From contig NZ_CP067101.1 of the NCBI RefSeq assembly GCF_016616425.1, positions 1,922,001 to 1,986,000 on the forward strand: 64,000 bases of DNA, written 5' to 3'. Shown here one piece after another: positions 25,940-35,875 of the stretch (position 1 is its first letter; each line of letters opens with the position of its first letter). A model generated the notes under the pieces. It made no database searches. It was given only the letters and a program-made list of their open reading frames with translations, and was not told where the DNA came from. The translations under genes were made by a program, and so were the position numbers. Origin of the DNA: Bradyrhizobium diazoefficiens (lineage in GTDB: Bacteria; Pseudomonadota; Alphaproteobacteria; Rhizobiales; Xanthobacteraceae).

Positions 25940-27175
25940 ATGACCCCTTCCGAGATCGACAAGATCTTCCGCGACGAGGCGGGGCGGGCGCTGGCCACGC
26001 TGATCCGTCTCGTCGGCGATTTCGATCTTGCCGAGGACGCGCTCCAGGATGCCTTTGCCGTCGCGCTGGAGCGCTGGGGGGCATGCGAAGCCCCCGACAA
26101 TCCGCGCGCCTGGCTGGTCAATGTCGCCAGGCACAAGGCGATCGACCGCATCAGGCGGCAAGCTGCGTTCCGCGGCAAGCAGCAGGCGCTCGTGCACGAG
26201 CGCGAGCTGAACGCACAAGCGCCCGACGAGCCGCCGGCGATGCTCGACGATGACATGCTGCGGCTGATCTTCACCTGTTGCCACCCGGCGTTCGCAGCCG
26301 AGGTCCAGGTCGCGCTGACGTTGCGCACGGTCTGCGGGCTGTCGGTCGCGCAGGTCGCGCGCGCCTTTCTCCTCGGCGAGGAAGCAATGGCGCAGCGGCT
26401 GGTCCGCGCCAAGCAGAAGATCAGGCTCGCCGGTATCCCCTACGAGGTGCCCGAGCGTGACGCGCTGGCACCGCGGCTCGATGGCGTGCTCGCCGTGATC
26501 TATCTCGTCTTCACCGAGGGCTATGTCGCGACCGAGGGCACCGATCTGATGCGGCCCGATCTTGCGGCCGAGGCGATCCGGCTCGGCCGCTTGCTCGATC
26601 GGCTGATGCCGGATCGCGCCGGTATCAAGGGCCTGCTGGCCTTGATGCTGCTGCACGATGCGCGTCGCGCCGGACGCGAGACGACAGCCGGCGATATCGT
26701 GCTGCTCGAAGAGCAGGACCGCAGGCTGTGGGATCGCGCGCAGATCGGGGAGGGCCTGGGTCTGGTCGATGATGCGCTGCGCGTGCCCGGCCGGCCGCAA
26801 GCCTATGCGGTGCAGGCCGCGATCGCCGCGCTGCATGCGCGCGCGCCGAGCTTTGAGCAGACCGACTGGCCGCAGATCGCCGGACTCTACGAGGTCTTGC
26901 TGCGCATCAACCCGTCTCCGGTCATCGAACTCAACCACGCCGCGGCATTGTCGATGGTCGACGGGCCGGCACGTGCGCTCGATCTCGTCGATGCGATTGC
27001 CGCCCGAGGCGGACTTCGCGGTTATGAGCTGCTGCCGGCGGTGACGGCGGATTTGTTGCGGCGGCTTGGCAGGACGGAGGAGGCGCGCGAGGCCTACCGC
27101 GCGGCGACGGAGGCGACGCAGCTCGAGCCGTTGCGGCGGCTGTATGCGCGAAGGATGAGGGAGATGGACGACTAG
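25940..27175 (+). CDS. ECF sigma factor with C-terminal extension (ECF42 type)
   Basis: 411 residues, about twice the size of a minimal ECF sigma factor. Region 2 lies at ~1-75 ([33 protein letters not shown]) and region 4 at ~115-165 ([34 protein letters not shown]). A ~230-residue C-terminal extension with DUF6596 character follows ([13 protein letters not shown] [14 protein letters not shown]) and then TPR-like helices. In ECF42 proteins the extension is needed for activity, and no anti-sigma factor is used; none is seen here. It probably directs transcription of the DGPF operon. The activating signal is unknown. Confidence 0.88.
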   Translation: MTPSEIDKIFRDEAGRALATLIRLVGDFDLAEDALQDAFAVALERWGACEAPDNPRAWLVNVARHKAIDRIRRQAAFRGKQQALVHERELNAQAPDEPPAMLDDDMLRLIFTCCHPAFAAEVQVALTLRTVCGLSVAQVARAFLLGEEAMAQRLVRAKQKIRLAGIPYEVPERDALAPRLDGVLAVIYLVFTEGYVATEGTDLMRPDLAAEAIRLGRLLDRLMPDRAGIKGLLALMLLHDARRAGRETTAGDIVLLEEQDRRLWDRAQIGEGLGLVDDALRVPGRPQAYAVQAAIAALHARAPSFEQTDWPQIAGLYEVLLRINPSPVIELNHAAALSMVDGPARALDLVDAIAARGGLRGYELLPAVTADLLRRLGRTEEAREAYRAATEATQLEPLRRLYARRMREMDD

Positions 27176-27178
27176 TAC

Positions 27179-27217
27179 TGTCATTCCGGGTTCGCACTTC
27201 GTGCGCCCCGGAATGAC
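27179..27217. repeat. intergenic palindromic repeat, family C short form
   Basis: TGTCATTCCGGG...CCCCGGAATGAC with a GCACTTCGTGC core; it can act as a bidirectional stem-loop between the convergent sigma-factor and amidase genes. Confidence 0.7.
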
Positions 27218-27225
27218 CACGACCG

Positions 27226-28008
27226 TCACTTCGACGATACCGTCGTTCCTTCCGCCGGCAGGCTGGCCAGCAGCGCTTGCAATGTCGACAGCGTCGAGTG
27301 GTCCGCAACCCCATCGAGCCGCGCCGGGCGGAAATGGCGCTGGAAGGCCGTGACGACTTCCATGGTCGCGGCGTCGTATTTGCCGTTCAGCGGCACGCCG
27401 TAGCCGTACCTGGCGAGCGCCTGCTGCATGCTCAGCACCGCATCGCTGATGGTGCCGAGCATCAGGCTCTCGCCGCGCACGACAGGTGCCGGCGTCACCC
27501 AGTGGCCGACGCCGGAATTGGCCAGCGAATGCCATGGAAACTTTTCGCCGGGGTCTTTCTTGCGCGCGGGCGCGACATCGGAATGGCCGAGCACGCGGTG
27601 AGGCGGCACCTTGCGGCGGAGCATGATGCCGCGGCACAACGCGATCACGGCGGCGATCTGGCGCAGCGGATACTCGGGATAGCCCCAGTCATGGCCGCGA
27701 TTGACGATCTCGATGCCGATCGAGCAGGAATTGATGTCGTCCTCGCCGGCCCAGGACGATACGCCGGCGTGCCAGGCCCGCCTGGTCTCGGGCACGCATT
27801 GCACGATGCGGCCGTCTTCCAGCACGACATAATGCGCCGAGACTTCCGTGCCGGCCGTGCACAGCCGCGCCAGCGCACCCTCGACATCGGGCATGCCGGT
27901 GTAGTGCAGCACGATCATGTCGGGCTGCCGTCCCTTGCTGCGCTCGCCGTGGTTCGGCGAGGGGATGATGTCGGAGACGATTGAGGAGTCAGGCTCGAAT
28001 GTTCGCAT
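27226..28008 (-). CDS. N-acetylmuramoyl-L-alanine amidase (AmiD/AmpD type) with peptidoglycan-binding domain
   Basis: 260 residues from ATG 28008 (MRTFEPDSS). A longer frame to 28140 exists with a GAGG site, but its codons are unlike those of the body, so the shorter start is preferred with moderate certainty. The amidase_2 domain (~20-170) has the zinc ligands in IVLHYTGM and VLGHSDVAPARKKDPG, and the PG-binding domain_1 (~190-250) carries ALARYGYGVPLNG and AFQRHF. It cleaves the amide between muramic acid and the stem peptide for recycling or remodelling. No signal peptide is evident in the short form, so it may be cytosolic like AmpD. Convergent with the sigma-factor unit. Confidence 0.85.
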   Translation of the reverse strand: MRTFEPDSSIVSDIIPSPNHGERSKGRQPDMIVLHYTGMPDVEGALARLCTAGTEVSAHYVVLEDGRIVQCVPETRRAWHAGVSSWAGEDDINSCSIGIEIVNRGHDWGYPEYPLRQIAAVIALCRGIMLRRKVPPHRVLGHSDVAPARKKDPGEKFPWHSLANSGVGHWVTPAPVVRGESLMLGTISDAVLSMQQALARYGYGVPLNGKYDAATMEVVTAFQRHFRPARLDGVADHSTLSTLQALLASLPAEGTTVSSK

Positions 28009-28517
28009 GTTCGCCGCGGCCTTGGGAACCGGGAGAATGCGTTGACGCTTCGAATCGGATCCAGACGGCGTGGACGAACCGGACGGCGGCATAGATATCC
28101 CAAGTCGGACGGAGAATGAGCCCTTCTCTTTACTATTCATTTACCCTCGACCGCGCGCAATCGCGTGGCGCGGTTAACGGACGCATTTCGGCCCAAGTGT
28201 GTGGATGAAGCATCACCGCGACTTCACCTTGTCGACTTGTAAGGAGCCGATCAACGCTTTCTTAACGCTAAGGGTCGTTACTGAGGGATGAAGAGCCGAC
28301 CCGCATCCGGAGGCGGCCAAAGCGCATTTTGGCTCGAAATCCCATGGCTGCCCGACAAATTCCACTGGGAACACTGGGTTTGCGGCCCGGGATGACCGGC
28401 CTTGGTAACCATGCTGGACGAGGGCTTTGTCGTGGAACCGCCGCGACGCGGAGTGATTCGAGACGTTATGGGCTTGCTGGTCCGCGATTCGGCATGGGCG
28501 TCAGGCAGGCTTGGCAC
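28009..28517. other. long intergenic region upstream of the dcw cluster
   Basis: 509 bp separating the divergent amidase gene from rsmH. It includes AT-rich words (GGTTAACGG at 28171-28179, CTTTCTTAACGCTAAGG near 28257-28274) that may hold the dcw promoter and CtrA-like half sites, but no full consensus is visible. No mraZ gene, which commonly opens the cluster in other bacteria, is seen here. No coding frame with good character. Confidence 0.5.
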
Positions 28518-29507
28518 ATGAGTTCGGCTCCGCACGTTCCCGTTCTTGGCCGTGAGGCCATCGCTCATCTCGTCCCGCGCGAGGGTGGCATCTATGTCGA
28601 CGCTACTTTTGGCGCCGGCGGCTATAGCCGCGCGATTCTGGAGATACCGGGAACTCGGCTCATTGCCATTGACCGCGACCGCACCGCAATCGCAGGCGGT
28701 GCCGCACTGGTCGAACGTTCCGCCGGCCGGCTGACCCTGGTCGAGGACCGCTTCTCCAGCCTTGCCGAAATCTGTGCGGCGCAGGGCGTCGAGACGATCG
28801 ACGGCGTCGTGATGGATGTCGGGGTGTCCTCGATGCAGCTCGACCAGGCCGGTCGCGGCTTTTCCTTCCGTCTCGACGGTCCGCTCGACATGCGGATGGG
28901 GCAGTCGGGGCCGACTGCGGCCGATGTCGTCGCCCGCGCCTCGGAAGGCGAACTCGCCGACATCATCTATCTCTTCGGCGAGGAGCGGCATTCGCGCCGC
29001 ATCGCCCGTGCCATCGTGGCAGACCGGCAGGAGACCCCATTCACGACCACGCGTGCGCTCGCCGACCTTGTCGCCAGGGTCGTGCGCTCGAAGCCCGGAG
29101 ATATTCATCCGGCGACGCGGACGTTTCAGGCGTTGCGCATCTTCGTCAACGAGGAGCTCGAGGAACTCCAGACCGCACTGGCCGCTGCCGAGCGTGTGCT
29201 CAAGCCGGGTGGCCGCCTCGTCGTGGTCTCGTTCCACTCGCTGGAAGACCGCATCGTCAAGAATTTCCTCTCTGAGCGTTCAAAAACCGGCGGCGGCTCG
29301 CGGCATCTGCCGGAGGTGGCGCAAGTTCCGCCAAGCTTCCAGCTTCTGACGCGGCGGCCCGTCGTCGCCGGTGAAGACGAAGTCGCGCACAATCCGCGCG
29401 CGCGTTCCGCAAAGCTGCGCGCGGCCGAACGCACCGCGGCGCCGGCGCACGAGAATGGCGAGCAATCGTCCTGGCCCAAACTCTCCGACGTGATGAGGGG
29501 CGGCTAG
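28518..29507 (+). CDS. rsmH: 16S rRNA (cytosine(1402)-N(4))-methyltransferase
   Basis: 329 residues from ATG 28518 ([15 protein letters not shown]); open sequence upstream lacks coding character. It has HVPVL at the N-terminus, the SAM motif [15 protein letters not shown] (~residues 30-44), [20 protein letters not shown], and the RPGGRL-like [21 protein letters not shown] near the C-terminus, all diagnostic of RsmH (MraW). It methylates C1402 of 16S rRNA in the ribosomal P site. First gene of the dcw cluster; ftsL begins 3 bp after its stop. Confidence 0.95.
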   Translation: MSSAPHVPVLGREAIAHLVPREGGIYVDATFGAGGYSRAILEIPGTRLIAIDRDRTAIAGGAALVERSAGRLTLVEDRFSSLAEICAAQGVETIDGVVMDVGVSSMQLDQAGRGFSFRLDGPLDMRMGQSGPTAADVVARASEGELADIIYLFGEERHSRRIARAIVADRQETPFTTTRALADLVARVVRSKPGDIHPATRTFQALRIFVNEELEELQTALAAAERVLKPGGRLVVVSFHSLEDRIVKNFLSERSKTGGGSRHLPEVAQVPPSFQLLTRRPVVAGEDEVAHNPRARSAKLRAAERTAAPAHENGEQSSWPKLSDVMRGG

Positions 29508-29510
29508 CGC

Positions 29511-29903
29511 ATGCGCATCGTCCACCTCCTCGTCATCGGCGCGCTGATCTTCGCGGCGGCCTATGTCTATCGGATCAAGATGGACTCCACGGCGCGCACC
29601 GAGAAGGTGCTGCGGCTGCATGCGGAGATCCGCGCGCAGCGCGACGCGATCGCCTCGCTGCGCTCCGAATGGGCCAAGCTCGATGCGCCGCTGCGACTGC
29701 AAGGCCTGTCCGAGCGGCACCTGCAGCTCAAGCCGGTCAACGGCACGCAATATGATTCGCTGAAGAACCTTCCGGACCGTCCGCCCCGGATGTTCAGGCC
29801 GGGCGAGCCCGATCCGATCGGGGCCATGCTCAACGCCATCGAAGCCGCGAGCGATCCGGATAACGTGACGGGCTCCGTGCCTCAGCCCGAGGACAAGCAA
29901 TGA
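29511..29903 (+). CDS. ftsL: cell division protein FtsL
   Basis: 130 residues. A short cytoplasmic start and one transmembrane segment (~4-22, HLLVIGALIFAAAYVYRIK) are followed by a periplasmic coiled-coil-like stretch with Leu/Arg heptads (KVLRLHAEIRAQRDAIASLR) and a Pro-rich tail. FtsL forms a complex with FtsB and FtsQ that recruits FtsW/FtsI to the septum. The call rests on position between rsmH and ftsI and on this bitopic coiled-coil layout, since sequence conservation is low. Its 3' end overlaps ftsI by 4 bp, implying coupling. Confidence 0.85.
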   Translation: MRIVHLLVIGALIFAAAYVYRIKMDSTARTEKVLRLHAEIRAQRDAIASLRSEWAKLDAPLRLQGLSERHLQLKPVNGTQYDSLKNLPDRPPRMFRPGEPDPIGAMLNAIEAASDPDNVTGSVPQPEDKQ

Positions 29904-31654
29904 GCCCGGCGACGCCTGCAAAACCAGCCGAAAAGCCGACCGAGCCCTGGCGCCAGCGGCTGATCCGTAGCCTGCTCTACGGGCGCAACGTCGATCGCGC
30001 CGCCAAGGCGCGCGCCCGCGTTGGTCTGGCGATGCTCGCCTTCGCCTCGGTCTACGCCCTGATCGGCGGCCGGCTCGTGATGTTCGCGATCGGCGCCGAT
30101 GCCCATGGTGCACGCCGCGCCGCTGCGCAGGAAGTGGTGGCGACCGCACGCCCCGACATCGTCGACCGCAACGGCGCCATCCTTGCGACCGACGTCAAGG
30201 CAGCGAGCCTGTTCGGCGAGCCGCGCCGCATCATCGACAAGGACGAGGCGATCGAGCTTCTCACCGCGACCGTGCCCGACCTCGACGAGGCCGAGGTGCG
30301 CGAGCGCCTGTCGTCGCGCAAGGGCTTCGTGTGGCTCAAGCGCGAGGTCACGCCGGCGCAGCAGCAGGCGATTCACAAGCTCGGCATTCCCGGCATCGGG
30401 TTCCTGCGCGAGAACAAGCGCGTCTATCCGACCGGCAACGAAGTTGCCCACCTCATCGGTCTCGTCAACATCGACAACCAGGGCATCGCCGGCATGGAGA
30501 AGTGGCTCGACAATCAGGGCCTCGCCGATCTCCACCGCGCCGGCTTTGCCACCGACCGGCTGCAGAAGCCGGTCGAGCTCTCGGTCGATCTGCGCGTCGA
30601 GCACGCGCTGCGCGACGAGCTGTTGAAGGCGAAGGACAAGTTTCACGCCAAGGCGGCCTCCGGGCTCGTCTCCAACGTCAAGACCGGCGAGATCGTGGCG
30701 ATGGTCTCGGTGCCGGATTTCGATCCGAACAATCCGAAGGAAGCGCACGACCCCGATCGCATCAACCGCCTGACCACCGGCGTCTACGAGATGGGCTCGA
30801 CCTTCAAGGCCTTCACGCTGGCAATGGCGCTCGATTCCGGCAAGTCCGATCTCAATTCGATGTGGGACGCGCGTGGGCCTTTGCATTACGGCAGGTTCGC
30901 CATCCACGACGACCATCCGCTTGGCCGCTTCATCAACATGAAGGAAGTGTTCTACTACTCCTCCAACGTCGGTGCGGCGCGCATCGCGCTGTCGCAAGGC
31001 GTCGAGGCCCACAAGGCGTTCCTGCGCAAGATGGGACAGCTCGATCGCCTGCGCACCGAACTGCCGGAGAGTGCCTCGCCGATCCTGCCGAAGCATTGGG
31101 GGGAGCTGAACACCGTCACTATCTCCTTCGGCCACGGCATGGCGGTCGCTCCGCTGCAGGCGGTGATGGGCATCGATGCGCTGGTCAATGGCGGCTATCT
31201 CATTCCGCCGACCTTCGTGAAGCGTACCGAAGAAGAGGCAATGGCGGTGGCCAAGCGCGTGATCAAGCCCGAGACCTCGGACAAGATGCGGTATTTGATG
31301 CGGCTCAACGCCGAGGTTGGCACCGCGAAGAAGGCCGATGTTCCCGGCTACTATATCGGCGGCAAGACCGGCACCGCGGAAAAGGTCATCAACGGCCGTT
31401 ACGCCAAAAAGCGAGTTCTCAACGCCTTCACGGCGATCCTCCCGGCGGACAATCCGAAGTACCAGCTGCTGGTCATGCTGGACGAGCCGCAGCCGTTGAA
31501 GGAGACCTACGGTTTCATCACTTCCGGCTGGAACGCCGTGCCCACGGGCGGCAAGGTGATCGAACGGATCGCGCCGCTGCTCGGCATCGAGCCCCGCTTC
31601 AATCTGCCGCCGTCCGACCGCCTTATTCTTGCAGCATCCAGGACAACCCAGTAA
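29900..31654 (+). CDS. ftsI: septal peptidoglycan transpeptidase (PBP3)
   Basis: 584 residues. An N-terminal membrane anchor (~45-65) is followed by the non-catalytic PBP dimer domain and the transpeptidase domain with the three penicillin-binding motifs: STFK (Ser ~300), SSN (~354) and KTGTA (~488). It makes the septal D,D cross-links from lipid II as partner of FtsW. The start overlaps ftsL, and the reading is translationally coupled. It has the usual bacterial class B PBP size. murE starts 84 bp downstream. Confidence 0.96.
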   Translation: MSPATPAKPAEKPTEPWRQRLIRSLLYGRNVDRAAKARARVGLAMLAFASVYALIGGRLVMFAIGADAHGARRAAAQEVVATARPDIVDRNGAILATDVKAASLFGEPRRIIDKDEAIELLTATVPDLDEAEVRERLSSRKGFVWLKREVTPAQQQAIHKLGIPGIGFLRENKRVYPTGNEVAHLIGLVNIDNQGIAGMEKWLDNQGLADLHRAGFATDRLQKPVELSVDLRVEHALRDELLKAKDKFHAKAASGLVSNVKTGEIVAMVSVPDFDPNNPKEAHDPDRINRLTTGVYEMGSTFKAFTLAMALDSGKSDLNSMWDARGPLHYGRFAIHDDHPLGRFINMKEVFYYSSNVGAARIALSQGVEAHKAFLRKMGQLDRLRTELPESASPILPKHWGELNTVTISFGHGMAVAPLQAVMGIDALVNGGYLIPPTFVKRTEEEAMAVAKRVIKPETSDKMRYLMRLNAEVGTAKKADVPGYYIGGKTGTAEKVINGRYAKKRVLNAFTAILPADNPKYQLLVMLDEPQPLKETYGFITSGWNAVPTGGKVIERIAPLLGIEPRFNLPPSDRLILAASRTTQ

Positions 31655-31738
31655 TCAACGGGGTAGGCCATCGCCGCTGCCGAGTCGGGATTTTCCCGGG
31701 GATTCGGCCTTCCGGCAGGGCATGTCGACTGGAAGACC

Positions 31739-33211
31739 ATGAAGCTGCGCGACCTCATAGGTCAGGACGTTCTGGGCAATGATGCCGCAATCGAGCCCGC
31801 TGTCGCGGCGCTCGAGGTGACCGGCGCTGCCCTTGACAGCCGCGTGGTCAAGCCGGGCGATCTCTTCTTCGCGCTTGCGGGCAGCAAGACCGACGGCACA
31901 CGCTTCATCGACGCTGCGGTTGCAGCAGGCGCGGTCGCCGTCGTGGGCCACCATGCACCCGACGGCAGCAAGGTGCCGTTCATCACGGTTGCCAATCCGC
32001 GCCGCGCGCTCGCGCTGACCGCCGCGAGATTCTTTCCAGCACAACCGGCGACCATCGCCGCGGTGACCGGCACCAGCGGCAAGACCTCGGTCGCCGCATT
32101 CACGCGCCAGATCTGGGAGCAGCTGGGACATGCCTCCGCCAGCATCGGCACGATCGGCCTCGTCTCGCCCAAGCGCACCGTCTACGGTTCGCTCACGACG
32201 CCGGATCCGATCGCGCTGCACCGCCAGATCGACGAGATCGCGCGCGAGGGCGTTACACATCTCGCCTTCGAAGCATCGTCGCACGGACTCGATCAGTATC
32301 GCTTGGACGGGGTGCGCATCACCGCCGGCGGCTTCACCAATCTGTCGCGCGACCACATGGATTATCATCCGACCGTCGCCCATTATCTTGCCGCCAAGCT
32401 GCGCCTGTTCAGAGAACTCGTTTCCCCGGGCGGTGCGGCAGTGATCTCGGCCGATCACGATTGCTCGGCCGATGTCATTGACGCAGCGAAGGCGCGCGGC
32501 TTGCGCGTGATGACGGTCGGCCGCAACGTCGACGGGGCGGGCGAGGGCATTCGTCTCGCCGCTGCCGACGTGGAAGGTTTTTCGCAGGTGCTCGCGCTCG
32601 AGCATCGCGGCAAGCGCTATGCCATCCGGCTGCCGCTGGTCGGCGAATTCCAGATCGAGAACGCGCTGGTGTCGGCCGGCCTTGCCATCGGCACCGGCAG
32701 CGATGCGGCCGATGTGTTTGCGAGCCTCGAACATCTCGAAGGCGCCAAGGGCCGTCTCGAGCGCGTCGGCGAGCGCAACGGCGCGCCGATCTTCGTCGAC
32801 TACGCGCACAAGCCCGACGCGCTGGCCAAGGCGCTGCAGGCGCTGCGGCCCTACGCCAAGCGCAGGCTGGTCGTCGTGTTCGGCGCCGGCGGCGAGCGCG
32901 ATGCCGGCAAGCGGCCGATCATGGGCGAGATCGCGGCCGAGAATGCAGACGGTATCATCATCACCGACGACAATCCGCGCAGCGAGAAGCCGGAAGCGAT
33001 CCGCGCCGCGATCCTCGCCACCGCGAAAGGCGCCCGTGAAATCGGCGACCGTGCCGCGGCGATCCGCGCCGCGATCGAGGAGCTGGAAGACGGCGATGCG
33101 CTGCTCATCGCCGGCAAGGGCCACGAGACCGGGCAGATCGTCGGCCGAGAGGTTTTGCCCTTCAGTGACCACGAGGCGGTCGCCGCCGCATTAGCGTCGA
33201 GGGTTGCATGA
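31739..33211 (+). CDS. murE: UDP-MurNAc-L-Ala-D-Glu:meso-diaminopimelate ligase
   Basis: 490 residues with three Mur ligase domains. The ATP P-loop is GTSGKTS (~111-117), the central domain contains FEASSHGLDQYRLDG, and the C-terminal domain has DNPRSE (~410), the motif that selects meso-diaminopimelate as third residue. The enzyme adds meso-DAP to UDP-MurNAc-dipeptide in the cytosol. Its stop overlaps the start of murF by 4 bp (ATGA), so the two are coupled. Confidence 0.96.
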   Translation: MKLRDLIGQDVLGNDAAIEPAVAALEVTGAALDSRVVKPGDLFFALAGSKTDGTRFIDAAVAAGAVAVVGHHAPDGSKVPFITVANPRRALALTAARFFPAQPATIAAVTGTSGKTSVAAFTRQIWEQLGHASASIGTIGLVSPKRTVYGSLTTPDPIALHRQIDEIAREGVTHLAFEASSHGLDQYRLDGVRITAGGFTNLSRDHMDYHPTVAHYLAAKLRLFRELVSPGGAAVISADHDCSADVIDAAKARGLRVMTVGRNVDGAGEGIRLAAADVEGFSQVLALEHRGKRYAIRLPLVGEFQIENALVSAGLAIGTGSDAADVFASLEHLEGAKGRLERVGERNGAPIFVDYAHKPDALAKALQALRPYAKRRLVVVFGAGGERDAGKRPIMGEIAAENADGIIITDDNPRSEKPEAIRAAILATAKGAREIGDRAAAIRAAIEELEDGDALLIAGKGHETGQIVGREVLPFSDHEAVAAALASRVA

Positions 33212-34587
33212 GCGCGCCGATATGGACGGTTGCCGAAGTGGCGCGTGCGCTGGGCGCTGAAGGATCTTTCCCGGACACCCCGATCGATTTCGTCACCCAG
33301 GACAGCCGCTTGGTGAAACCGGGCAGCCTGTTCGTCGCGCTGAGCGGTACGCCGAGCGGCGGCTTCGTGTCGGCCTTCGCCAGCGCGCGTGACGGCTGGG
33401 AGTTCGCGGACAAGGCGGAAGCCTCAGGCGCGGTCGCGATGATCGTGCCGCACGAGATCGCGGGCATCGGCATTCCGCAAATCGTCGTCAAGGACACGCT
33501 GATCGACGGCCTCTGGAGGCTCGCGCGCGCCGCGCGCGCCCGTTTCCACGGGCCCGTGATCGGGCTCACCGGCAGCGCGGGCAAGACCAGCACCAAGGAG
33601 TTTCTGGCGGCCTATCCGAACGCCTATGCGAGCCCGTCAAGCTTCAACAATTTCTGGGGCGTGCCGCTGACACTGTGCAACGCGAAGCCCGATGCCAGCC
33701 TCTGGGTCGTCGAGATGGGCATGAACCAGCGCGGCGAGATCGCGCGGCTCAGCGAATTGACCCGTCCGACGGTGGCGCTCGTCGTCAACGTTCAGCCCGT
33801 GCATCTGGAAAAGCTCGGCTCGCTCGACGCCATCAGGCGCGAGAAGGTATCGATCGCGCTCGGCCTGCCCGAGGATGGAGTCCTGGTGCTGCCGGCCGGG
33901 ATCAAGGCGTCCGACTGGAAGGGCAAGGTCGTACGCTTCGGCGAGCACGCCGAGGTGCATGAGGTTGCGCACGCGCCGCATGGCGAGAGCTGGCAGGTCG
34001 TCGCCGCACTCGGCAAGAAGGAGATCGCCTTCAGCCTGACGCCGGGCGCGCCGCACCGCGTGCAGAATGCGCTGGCTGCGCTCGCGGCGATCCGTGCGGC
34101 CAATCTCGATCCGGCGACGCTCGCGATCAAGCTCGACCGGGTCGGCATCATGACCGGCCGCGGCGTCGAGCAGGCGGTCGGCGGCATCACGGTGATCGAC
34201 GACAGTTTCAACGGCAATCCGGCCAGCGTCGCTGCCGCGCTGCAAAGCCTCCAGGCGCGCAACGTGACCGGCGGCCGCCGCGTTGCGGTGCTCGGCGACA
34301 TGCTGGAGCTCGGCGATAATGCGCCAGACTATCACATCGCCCTCGCCAAACATCTCGACGGTATTGACGGCGTCTACTGCGTCGGCCCTCTGATGCGCCA
34401 TCTCTATGAGGTGCTCCCGGCCGGCAAGGGCCTCGGCTGGCACGACGATCCCGCCTCTCTGAAACCGGGAGAGATCGCAAATCTGTTGAGGGCAGGCGAT
34501 GTCGTGGTTGTCAAGGGCAGCAAGAAGATGTTCTGGGTCAACAAGTTTGTGCCGGGTCTGGTGGCCGCCTTGCAGGCAAAGGCGTAA
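33208..34587 (+). CDS. murF: UDP-MurNAc-tripeptide:D-Ala-D-Ala ligase
   Basis: 459 residues. The N-terminal substrate domain (SRLVKPGSLFVAL) is followed by the ATP loop GSAGKTSTKE (~121-130), VEMGMNQRGEI, and the C-terminal domain with DDSFNGNPAS. MurF joins D-Ala-D-Ala to the tripeptide, completing the cytosolic pentapeptide. Overlaps murE by 4 bp. A 177-bp gap without clear coding content follows before mraY. Confidence 0.96.
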   Translation: MSAPIWTVAEVARALGAEGSFPDTPIDFVTQDSRLVKPGSLFVALSGTPSGGFVSAFASARDGWEFADKAEASGAVAMIVPHEIAGIGIPQIVVKDTLIDGLWRLARAARARFHGPVIGLTGSAGKTSTKEFLAAYPNAYASPSSFNNFWGVPLTLCNAKPDASLWVVEMGMNQRGEIARLSELTRPTVALVVNVQPVHLEKLGSLDAIRREKVSIALGLPEDGVLVLPAGIKASDWKGKVVRFGEHAEVHEVAHAPHGESWQVVAALGKKEIAFSLTPGAPHRVQNALAALAAIRAANLDPATLAIKLDRVGIMTGRGVEQAVGGITVIDDSFNGNPASVAAALQSLQARNVTGGRRVAVLGDMLELGDNAPDYHIALAKHLDGIDGVYCVGPLMRHLYEVLPAGKGLGWHDDPASLKPGEIANLLRAGDVVVVKGSKKMFWVNKFVPGLVAALQAKA

Positions 34588-34764
34588 ACTGCTTGGAAGG
34601 CGCTGTTCCCGAATCCCGACCTTTGCGGCGCGAAGCCGTTCGGTTTCCCGAGGTCGCGCGACCCATGATGAAGACAAGCGAATGCGCGTGAGGCACGCTG
34701 AGGCCAGGATAGAGACGAAGATCAAGGCCAAGGCCGCGCGCATAGGCGCCACAGGACCCTTTGA

Positions 34765-35868
34765 ATGTTTTACTGGCTAATCGATCTCTCCAACACATTT
34801 TCGGGCTTCGGTGCCGTTCGCGCCTTCCTGAATGTCTTCCGCTACATCACTTTCCGCACCGGAGGCGCCGTCGTCACCGGCGCGCTGTTCGTGTTCCTGT
34901 TCGGGCCCTGGATCATCGATCATTTGCGCATCCGTCAGGGCAAGGGCCAGCCGATCCGCACCGATGGGCCGCAATCGCATCTCAGCAAGAAGGGCACGCC
35001 CACGATGGGCGGGCTGATGATCCTGTCCGGCCTCACGGTCGGCACGGTGCTGTGGGCCAATCCGCTCAACCCCTACGTCTGGATCGTGCTGGCGGTGACG
35101 CTCGGCTTCGGTTTTGTCGGCTTCTATGACGATTACCTCAAGGTGACCAAGCAGACGACGACCGGGTTCGGCGGCAAGCTTCGTCTGCTGATCGAGGCGG
35201 CGATCGCGCTGGTCGCCTGCTACGCTCTGGTGCGGCTGAACCGCGATCCCGCATCGACCGCGCTGACGATTCCCTTCCTCAAGGATACGGTGCTGCATTT
35301 CGGCTGGTTCTTTATCGTGTTCGGTGCCTTCGTCATCGTCGGGGCCGGCAATGCGGTGAATCTCACCGATGGCCTCGATGGTCTCGCCATCGTGCCCGTG
35401 ATGATCGCGACCGCAAGCTTTGCGATGATCGCCTATCTCGCCGGCAACGCGGTGTTCGCCGAATATCTCCAGATCAAATATGTCGCCGGCACCGGCGAGC
35501 TCGCGGTGCTCTGCGGCGCGCTGCTGGGTGCCGGGCTCGGCTTCCTCTGGTTCAACGCGCCGCCGGCCTCGATCTTCATGGGCGACACCGGGTCGCTCGC
35601 GCTTGGCGGCATGCTGGGTTCCATCGCGGTCGCGGTGAAGCACGAGATCGTGCTCGCGGTGATTGGCGGCCTGTTTGTGCTGGAGGCGGTCTCCGTCATC
35701 GTGCAGGTCGTATCGTTCAAGCTCACCGGAAAACGCATCTTCCGGATGGCGCCGATCCACCACCATTTCGAGCAGCTCGGCTGGACCGAGCCGCAGATCG
35801 TCATCCGGTTCTGGATCATCTCGGTGATGCTGGCACTCGCTGGCCTGTCCACGCTGAAGCTGCGGTGA
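34765..35868 (+). CDS. mraY: phospho-MurNAc-pentapeptide transferase
   Basis: 367 residues with about ten transmembrane segments. MraY signatures: [12 protein letters not shown], the aspartate-rich [11 protein letters not shown] (Mg-binding DD), [11 protein letters not shown], and [11 protein letters not shown], plus the C-terminal APIHHHFE histidine triad. It transfers the MurNAc-pentapeptide phosphate to undecaprenyl phosphate, making lipid I at the inner membrane. Followed 7 bp later by murD on the same strand. Confidence 0.97.
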   Translation: MFYWLIDLSNTFSGFGAVRAFLNVFRYITFRTGGAVVTGALFVFLFGPWIIDHLRIRQGKGQPIRTDGPQSHLSKKGTPTMGGLMILSGLTVGTVLWANPLNPYVWIVLAVTLGFGFVGFYDDYLKVTKQTTTGFGGKLRLLIEAAIALVACYALVRLNRDPASTALTIPFLKDTVLHFGWFFIVFGAFVIVGAGNAVNLTDGLDGLAIVPVMIATASFAMIAYLAGNAVFAEYLQIKYVAGTGELAVLCGALLGAGLGFLWFNAPPASIFMGDTGSLALGGMLGSIAVAVKHEIVLAVIGGLFVLEAVSVIVQVVSFKLTGKRIFRMAPIHHHFEQLGWTEPQIVIRFWIISVMLALAGLSTLKLR

Positions 35869-35875
35869 TCGATCG

